Assembly: GCA_905198745.1 (NCBI GenBank)
Contig: CAJKDU010000004.1
Coordinates: 11,865 to 75,864 of the forward strand
DNA from: an uncultured Prevotella sp.
Lineage (GTDB): Bacteria > Bacteroidota > Bacteroidia > Bacteroidales > Bacteroidaceae
Length of the DNA stretch: 64,000 nucleotides
Direction: 5' to 3'
In this document: one piece after another, positions 44,241-51,126 of the stretch
Numbering within the stretch: the first letter of the stretch is position 1
How the letters are laid out: each line of letters opens with the position of its first letter
Made by a program: the position numbers and the translations under genes
The notes under the pieces: model-generated
Databases searched by the model: none
The model's input: only the letters and a program-made list of their open reading frames with translations
Told to the model about the DNA's origin: nothing

Positions 44241-45458
44241 ATGGACAACAAACCGAAACTGGTCGAGACGCGCGACGGACACAACTATTTGGTGCCCTTT
44301 GTGCTCATCACCACCCTGTTCTTCCTGTGGGGATTTGCCCACAGCATTCTGGATGTGCTGAACAAGCATTTCCAGGACTCCTTGCAAATATCAAAGACCG
44401 ACTCTGCCTTGGTACAGGCCATGGTCTATGGCAGTTATTTCCTAATGGCACTGCCTGTGGGCGAGATTATCCGACGTAAGGGTTATCGGGCCGGTGTGCT
44501 CACCGGACTGGTGCTTTATGGAGTGGGAGCGCTGATGTTTATTCCCGGCAGCTATATGCAGTCGTTCCCCTTTTTCCTTTTGTCATTGTTTGTGATAGGG
44601 TCGGGCTTGTGCTGCCTGGAGACGTCTGCCAACCCTTATGCCACCGTGCTGGGAGACATGGATGCCGCAGAACGGCGCATCAACCTGGCTCAGTCGCTCA
44701 ACGGACTCGGGTGGATATTCGGCCCGTTAGTGGGTGGACTGTTCATTTTCTCCGACCATCCGTCTGAACGAGACATCGCCATACCTTACACCATCATCGG
44801 TTGTGTGGCGCTTTTGGTGGCGGTGGTCTTCACCCGGGTGCGCCTGCCGGAGATATCGCTCGGCGAAGAGAATGACGGCAAGGGAACCGCCGGAGGTGGG
44901 CGGTTGTGGAACAACAAGTCGTTCACCTTGGGACTGGTGGCCCTTTTCTTCTATGTGGCTGCCCAGACGGGTGTCAACAGCTTCTTCATCAACTATGTGA
45001 CCGACCTCTCTCGGATTGACGCCCAGACCGCGTCCGTCTGGCTGTCGTTTGGCGGCATGGGCCTGTTCTTGTTTGGCCGTATAGCCGGTTCGTGGGTGAT
45101 GAAGTTTCTTCGCTCCGACCGGTTGATGGTGCTTTGTTCCTTGGGAGCCACGGTGGCGATGGTGATAGTTTGCCTGACGGGTGGCATTGTGGGCATGTGC
45201 GCCCTCTTTCTCTGCTACCTTTGCGAGTCTATCATGTTCCCTACCATCTTTGCGCTCGCCATCAAGAAGGTGGGCATGCAGCACACCAAGCGTGCCTCTT
45301 CCTATCTTATCATGACCATTGTCGGTGGCGCTTTCGCCCCCGTTATCATGGGTTATATAGCCGACCATAGCAACATAGCATGGGGATTCTCCGTGCCGTT
45401 GGTATGCTTCTTGGTTATCCTGGCCTATAGCATGGCCTATCCTAAATTGTCGAAATAG
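44241..45458 (+). CDS. fucP: L-fucose:H+ symporter
   Basis: This 405-residue major-facilitator protein has about twelve hydrophobic segments and the FucP signature: LWGFAHSILDVLN with Asp38 and CLETSANPYATVLGD with Glu127. These line up, each with an offset of eight, with Asp46 and Glu135 of E. coli FucP, which couple fucose to proton entry. It follows fkp by 21 bases in one transcription unit, so imported fucose passes straight to the kinase. No fucose isomerase, kinase (fuculose) or aldolase lies in the window. Related sugar permeases of the family (for glucose/galactose) exist, but the fkp partner makes fucose the best call. Confidence 0.93.
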   Translation: MDNKPKLVETRDGHNYLVPFVLITTLFFLWGFAHSILDVLNKHFQDSLQISKTDSALVQAMVYGSYFLMALPVGEIIRRKGYRAGVLTGLVLYGVGALMFIPGSYMQSFPFFLLSLFVIGSGLCCLETSANPYATVLGDMDAAERRINLAQSLNGLGWIFGPLVGGLFIFSDHPSERDIAIPYTIIGCVALLVAVVFTRVRLPEISLGEENDGKGTAGGGRLWNNKSFTLGLVALFFYVAAQTGVNSFFINYVTDLSRIDAQTASVWLSFGGMGLFLFGRIAGSWVMKFLRSDRLMVLCSLGATVAMVIVCLTGGIVGMCALFLCYLCESIMFPTIFALAIKKVGMQHTKRASSYLIMTIVGGAFAPVIMGYIADHSNIAWGFSVPLVCFLVILAYSMAYPKLSK

Positions 45459-45464
45459 CTTAGT

Positions 45465-45525
45465 GCAACAACCGCAACGAGGTTTATCCCTACCGCAGAA
45501 GGATGAACCTCGTTGCGGTTGTTGC
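45465..45525 (+). terminator. Strong inverted repeat after fucP
   Basis: A perfect 20-bp stem (45465-45484 with 45506-45525, key words CAACCGCAACGAGG / CCTCGTTGCGGTTG) forms a long hairpin. It lacks a T-run and may be a 3' stabiliser or a factor-dependent stop. Confidence 0.65.
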
Positions 45526-45653
45526 TGTATAAAAGGTTTAGCCGGAATCGGGATAGCCGGTGGTGGCTTCAAGGTTCAGGTCGATACTAAAACGACCTGA
45601 AGACTCTGCATTTACTTGGCATTACCCTTTTGCTGTCTTGTGTGATGGTCCTT

Positions 45654-45812
45654 CTCGCGCGCACGCACGCGCAGGGAAAGTTTTTCGTTTTTTCGCCACT
45701 ATCCCTCACTTTTCTTGATATCTGACATTTTTAGGCTGATTGTAAGCGAGATACATAGAGTGATAGATGCGTGATAGATGGTTTAACATCCCTCACTTCT
45801 ATCACCGATTAG
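45654..45812 (-). repeat. GATAGA/CG-tract repeat core, copy B
   Basis: Read on the minus strand it matches copy A almost throughout: GTGATAGAAGTGA, ACCATCTATCACGCATCTATC, TATCTCGCTT, GATATCAAGAAAAGTGA, GAAAAACTTTCCCTGC, then an 18-base alternating purine-pyrimidine tract at 45656-45673. Similarity to copy D seems to continue past the tract (TTTACTTGGC words near 45611 and 63690). Confidence 0.88.
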
Positions 45813-45825
45813 CCATTTGGCAGGT

Positions 45826-45913
45826 TCAAGTGGAATGCCCAAAATCCGTCCGGTTGTTTGGGCAAACGGTGCCCACGGCCGTGGCAATGAATGCCCAGGC
45901 TATGGGACCAAGT
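45826..45913 (+). repeat. TGCCCA palindromic block, copy 3 of 3
   Basis: Same order of words as copies 1 and 2 (GCCCAAAATCCGTCC, TTTGGGCA, central CCACGGCCGTGG palindrome, TGCCCAGGCT, GGGACCAAG). It is directly joined to the 22-bp array on its right and to repeat core B on its left. Confidence 0.82.
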
Positions 45914-45979
45914 GTAACTCTGCCATTTACGTATCGTAAGTCTGCCACTAACGCATCGTAAGTCTGCCACTAACAAACG
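45914..45979 (+). repeat. Array of three 22-bp near-palindromic units
   Basis: Units start at 45914, 45936 and 45958 and share GTAAGTCTGCCACTAAC. They match the minus-strand array at 18384-18470. Nothing gene-like is seen in the remaining 45980-46126. Confidence 0.85.
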
Positions 45980-46126
45980 GCAAACTGACTATTTGATGGG
46001 CTTATCCGGTCAGAAAGCGGAATCATATTAAATCTGAAACTGTGACAACAGGCGGCATTCTAAATTCCGTAAGAGCTTTATATAATAAGGTGTATTCCCC
46101 TTTGGCATAAGAAAAACAGGGAAATA

Positions 46127-46158
46127 TTTGCCCATATTGCACAAATGTTGTAATTTTG
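46127..46158 (+). promoter_or_regulatory. Promoter of fabI with an overlapping inverted repeat
   Basis: TTTG (46127-46130), 20 bases, then TAATTTTG (46151-46158) is an ideal Bacteroides promoter. GCACAAA (46139-46145) and TTTGTGC (46155-46161) form an inverted repeat across the -7 element, a possible repressor site. Confidence 0.75.
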
Positions 46159-46192
46159 TGCCGTATTTTTACAAATCAAAGAAAGAAAACAA

Positions 46193-47050
46193 ATGACTCA
46201 CAATTTATTGAAAGGAAAGCGCGGCATCATCTTTGGTGCCCTCAATGAGGACTCCATCGCATGGAAAGTGGCTGTGAAAGCCGTGGAAGAAGGCGCTACT
46301 ATCGCATTGAGTAACACAGCAATGGCACTGCGTATGGGAACTATCGACAAACTCGGCGAACAACTCAACGCACCCATCATTGCGGCTGATGCCACCAGTG
46401 TGGAAGACCTTGAGAAGGTGTTCGTGGAGGCTCAGGAGAAACTCGGCGGCAAAATAGATTTCGTTTTGCACTCTATCGGAATGAGTCCCAACGTACGCAA
46501 GCACCGTACATACGACGATCTCGACTATAACTATCTTCAGAAAACACTCGACATCTCGGCCATTTCGTTCCACAAAATGCTGCAGGTGGCCAAGAAACTG
46601 GATGCCATTGCAGAATACGGTTCGGTGTTGGCACTGACTTACATAGCTTCGCAGCGTACATTCTTCGGCTACAGTGACATGGCTGACGCCAAGAGCATGC
46701 TCGAGAGCATCGCACGCAGCTTTGGCTACATCTATGGCCGTGAAAAGCACGTGCGCGTGAACACCATCTCTCAGTCGCCTACCGCTACCACAGCCGGCAA
46801 GGGCATTAAGGAAATCGAAGGCATGATGGACTTTGCCGACAAGATGTCGCCCCTTGGCAATGCAGATGCTGAAGACTGCGCCAACTATTGCGTGATGATG
46901 TTCTCTGATTTCACCCGCAAGGTGACCATGCAGAACCTTTATCATGACGGTGGATTCTCATCAATGGGTATGAGTCTCCGTGCCATGAACCAGTATTCCA
47001 AGGATCTCACTCCGTTTGAGGATGAAAACGGTAAGGTTATCTACGGATAA
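46193..47050 (+). CDS. fabI: Enoyl-ACP reductase (NADH), FabI
   Basis: The enzyme makes the last reduction of each fatty-acid elongation round in the cytoplasm and is the target of triclosan-type inhibitors. The 285-residue protein begins with a short-chain-dehydrogenase fold whose cofactor loop is GIIFGALNEDSIAW, as in FabI rather than the usual TGxxxGIG. The FabI-specific active site is complete: Tyr150, Tyr160 and Lys167 (TYIAS...GYSDMADAK), with the ten-residue spacing between tyrosines found in E. coli FabI. The substrate-loop region reads SQSPTATTAGKGI. It is a single-gene unit with a strong promoter and its own terminator. Confidence 0.96.
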   Translation: MTHNLLKGKRGIIFGALNEDSIAWKVAVKAVEEGATIALSNTAMALRMGTIDKLGEQLNAPIIAADATSVEDLEKVFVEAQEKLGGKIDFVLHSIGMSPNVRKHRTYDDLDYNYLQKTLDISAISFHKMLQVAKKLDAIAEYGSVLALTYIASQRTFFGYSDMADAKSMLESIARSFGYIYGREKHVRVNTISQSPTATTAGKGIKEIEGMMDFADKMSPLGNADAEDCANYCVMMFSDFTRKVTMQNLYHDGGFSSMGMSLRAMNQYSKDLTPFEDENGKVIYG

Positions 47051-47073
47051 TAATCGACACATCTGATATATCA

Positions 47074-47120
47074 CACAAAAAACGCTTGCCTCTCTTTAAC
47101 AGAAGGCAAGCGTTTTTGTG
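47074..47120 (+). terminator. Terminator after fabI
   Basis: AACGCTTGCCT / AGGCAAGCGTT forms the core, extended by runs of A and T on the two arms with one bulge, giving T5 after the stem. The A-rich left arm means it could also act on the other strand. Confidence 0.85.
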
Positions 47121-47163
47121 TTAACAATTGTTCCTTTTGCGAACAAATTGAGGCCTCAGAAAA

Positions 47164-47280
47164 TGCACACATTATTGCACACTTTCCGCTAAAGCAAGTA
47201 GGTTTAAAGGCAATAATATTGAATTTCAATACTTTATAACATTTCTTTATAATCTTAAAAATTGCACAACCGGTTGCACA
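47164..47280. promoter_or_regulatory. Two pairs of TGCACA direct repeats
   Basis: TGCACAC occurs at 47164 and 47176, and TTGCACA at 47262 and 47274; in both pairs the spacing is exactly 12 bases. The second pair ends four bases before the -33 element of the next promoter, where an activator or repressor could bind. No protein is assigned. Confidence 0.45.
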
Positions 47281-47283
47281 TGA

Positions 47284-47315
47284 TTTGGCAGTTTGGGATT
47301 TTTTTCGTAACTTTG
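47284..47315 (+). promoter_or_regulatory. Promoter of the structured leader and transglycosylase gene
   Basis: TTTG (47284-47287), 20 bases, TAACTTTG (47308-47315): an ideal Bacteroides promoter. It gives a leader of about 155 bases before the next gene. Confidence 0.75.
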
Positions 47316-47321
47316 CAACCG

Positions 47322-47460
47322 AATTAATAAGAATAGTCGCTCTTGTTGTATTGGTAGTGTCTATTCTGTAAGTATAACTGGAGTCCAGAGAGAGGGCTTT
47401 TTCATTGATGTTTTCAATGCCTCTTTCGCGAACTTACCCCATCAGTATTCAAGTTCAGGC
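47322..47460 (+). ncRNA. Candidate structured RNA or 5' leader
   Basis: The transcript from the promoter at 47284-47315 can fold into two hairpins. The first pairs GAATAG (47331) with CTATTC (47361). The second is closed by GTAAGT (47368) and ACTTAC (47432), then AGAGAGG (47389) with CCTCTTT (47420), then CATTGA (47403) with TCAATG (47414). Large internal loops lie on the 5' side. No open frame of note and no T-run follow before the ATG at 47478. It may be a regulatory leader of the transglycosylase gene or a separate small RNA; I do not recognise an Rfam class. Confidence 0.35.
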
Positions 47461-47477
47461 TCCATAAACAAATAATT

Positions 47478-47918
47478 ATGAGCAGAATTTTAAAAGTAGT
47501 ATGTTTATTGATTTTTATGTGTCTTCCGTGTGCAGTGTTTGCACAAGATGACGAAACCGTACAGACAACAAAAGGCCAGACAGTGGATTGGAATCCGGTG
47601 ATGGATGCCATTATCCAGGTGGAAAGCCGGGGAAATGCCAAAGCCGTTTCGGGAAACTCGTGCGGAGCCATGCAGATAACCCCCATTCTCGTTGCAGAGT
47701 GCAACAACATTCTCAAACGCCGCAAGAGCAAAAAACGTTTCAGTTTGGCAGACCGTTTCAATGTGGCGAAGTCCAAGGAGATGTTTCTCATCATCCAGTC
47801 GTTCCACAATCCGATGAACGACATTGAGCGTGCCATACGTTCCTGGAATGGCGGCATGCACTACAGTATCAAGCGCACACAGCGCTATTTTGAAAAAGTG
47901 ATGAGCTATCTCAAATAA
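47478..47918 (+). CDS. Small secreted lytic-transglycosylase-like (lysozyme fold) protein
   Basis: This 146-residue protein has a signal peptide ending near residue 22 (AVFAQ) and a short soluble lytic transglycosylase-type domain. The catalytic glutamate would be Glu49 in IIQVESRGNAKAVSG, followed by the family GAMQITP motif, and a late WNGG motif (IRSWNGGMHYS). Enzymes of this type cut peptidoglycan with formation of anhydro-muramic ends. The domain is smaller than in classic Slt proteins. It is preceded by a long, structured leader and its own promoter and followed by a terminator, so it is a single-gene unit. Confidence 0.82.
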   Translation: MSRILKVVCLLIFMCLPCAVFAQDDETVQTTKGQTVDWNPVMDAIIQVESRGNAKAVSGNSCGAMQITPILVAECNNILKRRKSKKRFSLADRFNVAKSKEMFLIIQSFHNPMNDIERAIRSWNGGMHYSIKRTQRYFEKVMSYLK

Positions 47919-47947
47919 TATTGGCAATACAATAATCCAATAATAGG

Positions 47948-47985
47948 GCCGTTTGTCTATAAGAGTAGGCAAACGGCTTTTATTT
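47948..47985 (+). terminator. Terminator between transglycosylase and SGNH hydrolase genes
   Basis: Stem GCCGTTTG / CAAACGGC (47948-47955 and 47970-47977) is followed by TTTTATTT. It ends only 17 bases before the next start codon. Confidence 0.85.
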
Positions 47986-48001
47986 AGTTTAGAACCAACA
48001 A

Positions 48002-48694
48002 ATGAAAAGAATACTTTTATTGATTGCATGGGCTATGGCTATAGTTACAAGTGCAAATGCGCAAAAGGTGACTTACAAGTCTTTCGCACATTACAACGAC
48101 AAAGTGGCGGAGTTTGAAGGTATGCGCCCTGTAGACTCTACCGATGTGGTGATGCTGGGCAACAGCATCACTGAATTTGGCGGAGACTGGAACAAAAGGG
48201 TAGGCGGACGGCATATCCGCAACCGTGGCATTGCGGGCGATGACGCCATGGGCATCTACCACCGGCTCGTGCAGATATTGCCGGGAAAGCCCAAGGCGAT
48301 ATTCCTGATGGTGGGCATCAACGACATTAGCCATGACCTGACAGGTGAACAGGTGGCGGAACTCTGTCTCAAAGTGATAGAGAAAATTCGCCGCGATGCT
48401 CCAACCACCAAACTATACGTGCAGAGCATATTGCCTATCAATGAAGGCTTTGAACGTTGGAAAACATTGGAGAATAAGACTGATGTGGTGCCTGCCGTTA
48501 ACCGCAGAGTGAAAGCCTATTGCGAGAAACAAGGCATAGACTATATAGACCTCTTCTCCAAGTTCACTCGTCACGGTTCCTACGAATTGCGGCGAGAGCT
48601 TTCTGTGGACGGGCTTCATCTCAGTGCACAAGGATACAAGCAATGGGCGTTTATCTTGAAACGTTATTTCAAGGAGTGTGGTGCGGTGAAATGA
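48002..48694 (+). CDS. Secreted SGNH/GDSL-family esterase
   Basis: This 230-residue protein carries a signal peptide ending near residue 20 (SANAQ) and the four SGNH blocks: Ser55 in MLGNSITEFGG (GNS replacing GDS), a Gly in NRGIAGDD, Asn108 in VGINDI, and Asp204/His207 in SVDGLHLSAQGY. Such enzymes remove acyl or acetyl groups from sugars or lipids. The best known similar proteins act on acetylated carbohydrates, so it could deacetylate pectin or peptidoglycan; sequence alone does not decide. It lies directly after a terminator hairpin, and is followed by a copy of the dispersed repeat. Confidence 0.88.
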   Translation: MKRILLLIAWAMAIVTSANAQKVTYKSFAHYNDKVAEFEGMRPVDSTDVVMLGNSITEFGGDWNKRVGGRHIRNRGIAGDDAMGIYHRLVQILPGKPKAIFLMVGINDISHDLTGEQVAELCLKVIEKIRRDAPTTKLYVQSILPINEGFERWKTLENKTDVVPAVNRRVKAYCEKQGIDYIDLFSKFTRHGSYELRRELSVDGLHLSAQGYKQWAFILKRYFKECGAVK

Positions 48695-48784
48695 TTCCGT
48701 ATTCTGATTTATCTGTCAAGGGCGGACTTACGTGACTGCATATTGTTAGATACACATTCCGTATTCTTCTCTTCCTTACAAGAG

Positions 48785-48945
48785 TGGTAGATGCGTGATA
48801 GATAGTGATAGATTTTTGTCATCTATCACGCATCTATCACTCTGTTCAACTTCTTATTTGTCAGCATGATTATGTAATGATTTGCTCAAAGTGATAGATA
48901 GTGCCGATAAAAATGAAAAACTTACGTGCGCGTGCGCGCGTGAAG
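48785..48945 (+). repeat. GATAGA/CG-tract repeat core, copy C
   Basis: Same orientation and order as copy A: GTGATAGATAGTGATAG, CATCTATCACGCATCTATCACTC, AAAGTGATAGATAGTG, GAAAAACTTACG, then a 19-base alternating purine-pyrimidine tract at 48924-48942. The middle has drifted more than in A and B, and no TGCCCA block or 22-bp array adjoins. Bases 48946-49162 show no gene. Confidence 0.85.
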
Positions 48946-49162
48946 GGACGTTGAAAAGCACAATGTCCATCTGCCGTTTGCTGTGTCATTTGTCTTTTTC
49001 AAGTATAGGAATAATATAAAAAACAGACTTTTTCCAGGTTGTCCTATTGCAATCTGAATCTACAATATATCGTGTTGCATCAAATTCCGGAAGCTCCCAT
49101 AATTTGTTATTGGTGTCAATAACGTGACGCTAAGTAGTAGACGTCTATTTATTTGTCCCCCG

Positions 49163-49215
49163 TATAAAAACGAAAAATCGGCGTGACTTGTTGTATTCCA
49201 ACTCGTTACGCCGAT
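49163..49215 (-). terminator. Terminator of the tRNA gene (minus strand)
   Basis: ATCGGCGT / ACGCCGAT (49208-49215 and 49177-49184 as read on the minus strand) closes a hairpin followed on that strand by TTTTTCGTTTTT. It lies five bases beyond the tRNA 3' end. Confidence 0.85.
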
Positions 49216-49220
49216 ATTAG

Positions 49221-49293
49221 TTGCGGAGGCAGGACTCGAACATGCGACCTCCAGGTTATGAGCCTGGCGAGCTACCAACTGCTCCACTCCGCG
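49221..49293 (-). tRNA. tRNA-Met (CAT anticodon), probable initiator
   Basis: On the minus strand a 73-base cloverleaf is complete: acceptor CGCGGAG / CTCCGC, D arm GAGC ... GCTC, anticodon arm CCAGG-CTCATAA-CCTGG, variable loop AGGTC and T loop TTCGAGT. The first acceptor pair is C1-A72, a mismatch that marks bacterial initiator tRNAs. The three G-C pairs usual at the base of the initiator anticodon stem are here two G-C pairs plus A29-U41, and the T stem has one U-C mismatch. No CCA is encoded. A promoter and a terminator flank it closely, so it is transcribed alone. Confidence 0.93.
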
Positions 49294-49313
49294 ATATTTC
49301 TCATTTGCGACTG

Positions 49314-49345
49314 CAAAGGTAGTGCTTTATCAGGTAACAGCCAAA
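49314..49345 (-). promoter_or_regulatory. Promoter of the tRNA gene (minus strand)
   Basis: On the minus strand TTTG (49345-49342) is followed after 20 bases by TACCTTTG (49321-49314), an ideal Bacteroides promoter placed 20 bases before the tRNA 5' end. Confidence 0.8.
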
Positions 49346-49453
49346 CTTTTCGGCAAGTTTTTTCTGATTTTGCCGAAAATAATCTTTGCGTGCCACGTAA
49401 TTGTCCTTTTTTCGCACATTGTCCATTAATATGTGCAGTTAATTCTTCTTTTA

Positions 49454-49485
49454 TTTGCACAGTTCAGATAAAAGCAATAATTTTG
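49454..49485 (+). promoter_or_regulatory. Promoter of the TetR-family gene
   Basis: TTTG (49454-49457), 20 bases, TAATTTTG (49478-49485) is an ideal Bacteroides promoter, 48 bases before the start codon. Confidence 0.75.
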
Positions 49486-49510
49486 CACAGGATAAATGCA
49501 TTGTGCAAAA
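49481..49510 (+). promoter_or_regulatory. Possible TetR autoregulatory operator
   Basis: TTTTGCAC (49481-49488) and GTGCAAAA (49503-49510) form a perfect inverted repeat across the likely transcription start. A further GCACAT ... ATGTGC pair lies upstream (49414-49436). TTTTGCAC partly coincides with the -7 element, so chance contributes. Confidence 0.35.
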
Positions 49511-49533
49511 CCATAATAGGAAAATCAAGAACC

Positions 49534-50127
49534 ATGTCAATTTCAAAGACAAGACAGAAACTGGTAGACGTGGCAAGACAACTCTTTGCCAAAAAAGGTG
49601 TGGAAGGTACTACCATGAACGATATAGCCTTGGCCTCGGGCAAAGGTCGCCGTACGCTGTACACCTATTTTAAAAGTAAGGAAGATGTCTATTATGCCGT
49701 CATAAAATCAGAACTGGAGCGGCTTTCCGACCGGTTGGATGAAGTGGCTGCCAAAAAGACCAAACCACACGACAAAATTATAGAGCTTATCTATACTCAC
49801 CTATCCATGATAAAGGAAACCGTGGTGAGAAATGGTAATTTGAGAGCCGAGTTTTTCCGTAATATCTGGACAGTGGAAAAAGTGAGAAAGGACTTCGACG
49901 AAGATGAAATCGAACTTTTCCGCAAGGTGTACACTGAGGGCAAGGCCGACGGGGAATTCGACATTGACAACGTTGATTTGGTGGCAGATATAACGCACTA
50001 TTGTATCAAGGGACTGGAAGTTCCTTATATCTATGGTCGCCTTGGACATGGACTTACAGAGGAGGCGAGTCGGCCAATGGTGGCAAAGGTGGTGTATGGA
50101 GCTTTGGGTAAGAATATGAAGCTCTGA
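49534..50127 (+). CDS. TetR/AcrR-family transcriptional regulator
   Basis: This 197-residue protein has the TetR N-terminal helix-turn-helix (LVDVARQLFAKKGVEGTTMNDIA, then GKGRRTLYTYFKSKEDVYYAV, residues about 8-55) and a helical ligand-binding C-terminal part without recognisable relatives. The frame extends upstream to 49183, but this would cross the tRNA gene, so ATG 49534 is taken. It is followed 151 bases later by fabG on the same strand. TGCAC-type inverted repeats at its own promoter and before fabG suggest it controls both, perhaps sensing acyl-CoA or a fatty acid; this is inference from position. Confidence 0.9.
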   Translation: MSISKTRQKLVDVARQLFAKKGVEGTTMNDIALASGKGRRTLYTYFKSKEDVYYAVIKSELERLSDRLDEVAAKKTKPHDKIIELIYTHLSMIKETVVRNGNLRAEFFRNIWTVEKVRKDFDEDEIELFRKVYTEGKADGEFDIDNVDLVADITHYCIKGLEVPYIYGRLGHGLTEEASRPMVAKVVYGALGKNMKL

Positions 50128-50223
50128 CATAATCCGGCGGCTGTCTTACAGTAGAAACCTGGCATGTCTTCGTGTTGACTGACGGATCAGGTTGTCCAAA
50201 CGGGTATATGACAGGGCCGAATG

Positions 50224-50260
50224 ATGTGCACATACTTATAAGTAGGTAATTAATCGATTA
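50224..50260 (+). promoter_or_regulatory. Cluster of palindromes upstream of fabG
   Basis: Three perfect palindromes lie in a row: ATGTGCACAT (50224-50233), TACTTATAAGTA (50233-50244) and TAATCGATTA (50251-50260), ending 18 bases before the fabG start. The first shares the TGTGCA word with the TetR promoter region. They are plausible operator sites; the exact promoter is not visible. Confidence 0.4.
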
Positions 50261-50278
50261 TTAATAAAACAAATTAAA

Positions 50279-51037
50279 ATGGGATTATTAACAGGTAAGA
50301 CTGCCCTTATTACAGGTGCAGCTCGCGGCATAGGAAAAGCTGTCGCAATGAAATTCGCTTCGGAAGGCGCAAACATCGCATTCACAGACCTCGTCCTTAA
50401 CGACGATATGGCTGCAGGACTTGAGGCTACACGTAAGGAGATTGAGGCTCTTGGCGTGACATGTCGCGCATATGCCGGCAATGCTGCTGACTTTGAAGAA
50501 ACCGAGAAAACAGTTAAGCAGATTCATGCAGACTTTGGTTCTATCGACATTCTTGTGAACAATGCCGGCATTACCAAGGATGGTTTGATGCTTCGCATGT
50601 CTGAGGCTCAGTGGGATGCTGTGCTCAACGTGAACTTGAAGTCAGCCTTTAACTTCATTCACGCTTGCTCGCCTATCATGCTCCGTCAGCGCAGTGGTTC
50701 CATCATCAACATGGCTTCCGTTGTAGGTGTTCATGGCAACGCCGGACAGTGTAACTATGCAGCCTCCAAAGCCGGTATGATTGCTCTTGCCAAATCTATT
50801 GCACAGGAACTCGGTCCTAAGGGCGTGCGTGCCAATGCTGTGGCTCCTGGTTTCATTGAAACAGCTATGACAGCACAACTTCCAGAGGAAATCCGTAAGG
50901 ATTGGATGAAGAAGATTCCTCTTCGTCGTGGCGGTCAGACGGAAGACATCGCTAACGTGTGTCTCTTCCTCGCGTCAGACATGGCAAGCTATGTAAGTGG
51001 CCAGGTTATCCAGATAGATGGCGGAATGAACATGTAA
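50279..51037 (+). CDS. fabG: 3-oxoacyl-ACP reductase, FabG
   Basis: This 252-residue short-chain dehydrogenase reduces 3-oxoacyl-ACP with NADPH in fatty-acid elongation. The cofactor loop GAARGIGKAV (about 13-22), NNAG (94-97), and the catalytic Ser147, Tyr160 and Lys164 (NMAS, YAASK) are all present; the C-terminus MASYVSGQVIQIDGGMNM is typical of FabG. Many short-chain dehydrogenases look alike, but identity with the FabG consensus is high along the whole chain. It lies downstream of a TetR regulator and 3 kb from fabI, and is followed by a terminator. Confidence 0.92.
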   Translation: MGLLTGKTALITGAARGIGKAVAMKFASEGANIAFTDLVLNDDMAAGLEATRKEIEALGVTCRAYAGNAADFEETEKTVKQIHADFGSIDILVNNAGITKDGLMLRMSEAQWDAVLNVNLKSAFNFIHACSPIMLRQRSGSIINMASVVGVHGNAGQCNYAASKAGMIALAKSIAQELGPKGVRANAVAPGFIETAMTAQLPEEIRKDWMKKIPLRRGGQTEDIANVCLFLASDMASYVSGQVIQIDGGMNM

Positions 51038-51057
51038 TTATCTGCCACATTTCTTAT

Positions 51058-51104
51058 AACGATGCATCTGGGCTGAGACTGTCGGCCGATGCATCGTTTT
51101 TTAT
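51058..51104 (+). terminator. Terminator after fabG
   Basis: Perfect 10-bp stem AACGATGCAT / ATGCATCGTT (51058-51067 and 51089-51098) with a T-run after it. It ends about 23 bases before the next start codon. Confidence 0.85.
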
Positions 51105-51126
51105 TCTTCACAAACAGATAAGTAGC

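Noticed and set aside
49183..49533. N-terminal extension of the TetR gene
   Set aside because: It would run through the opposite-strand tRNA gene and through its own promoter; ATG 49534 gives the normal TetR beginning.
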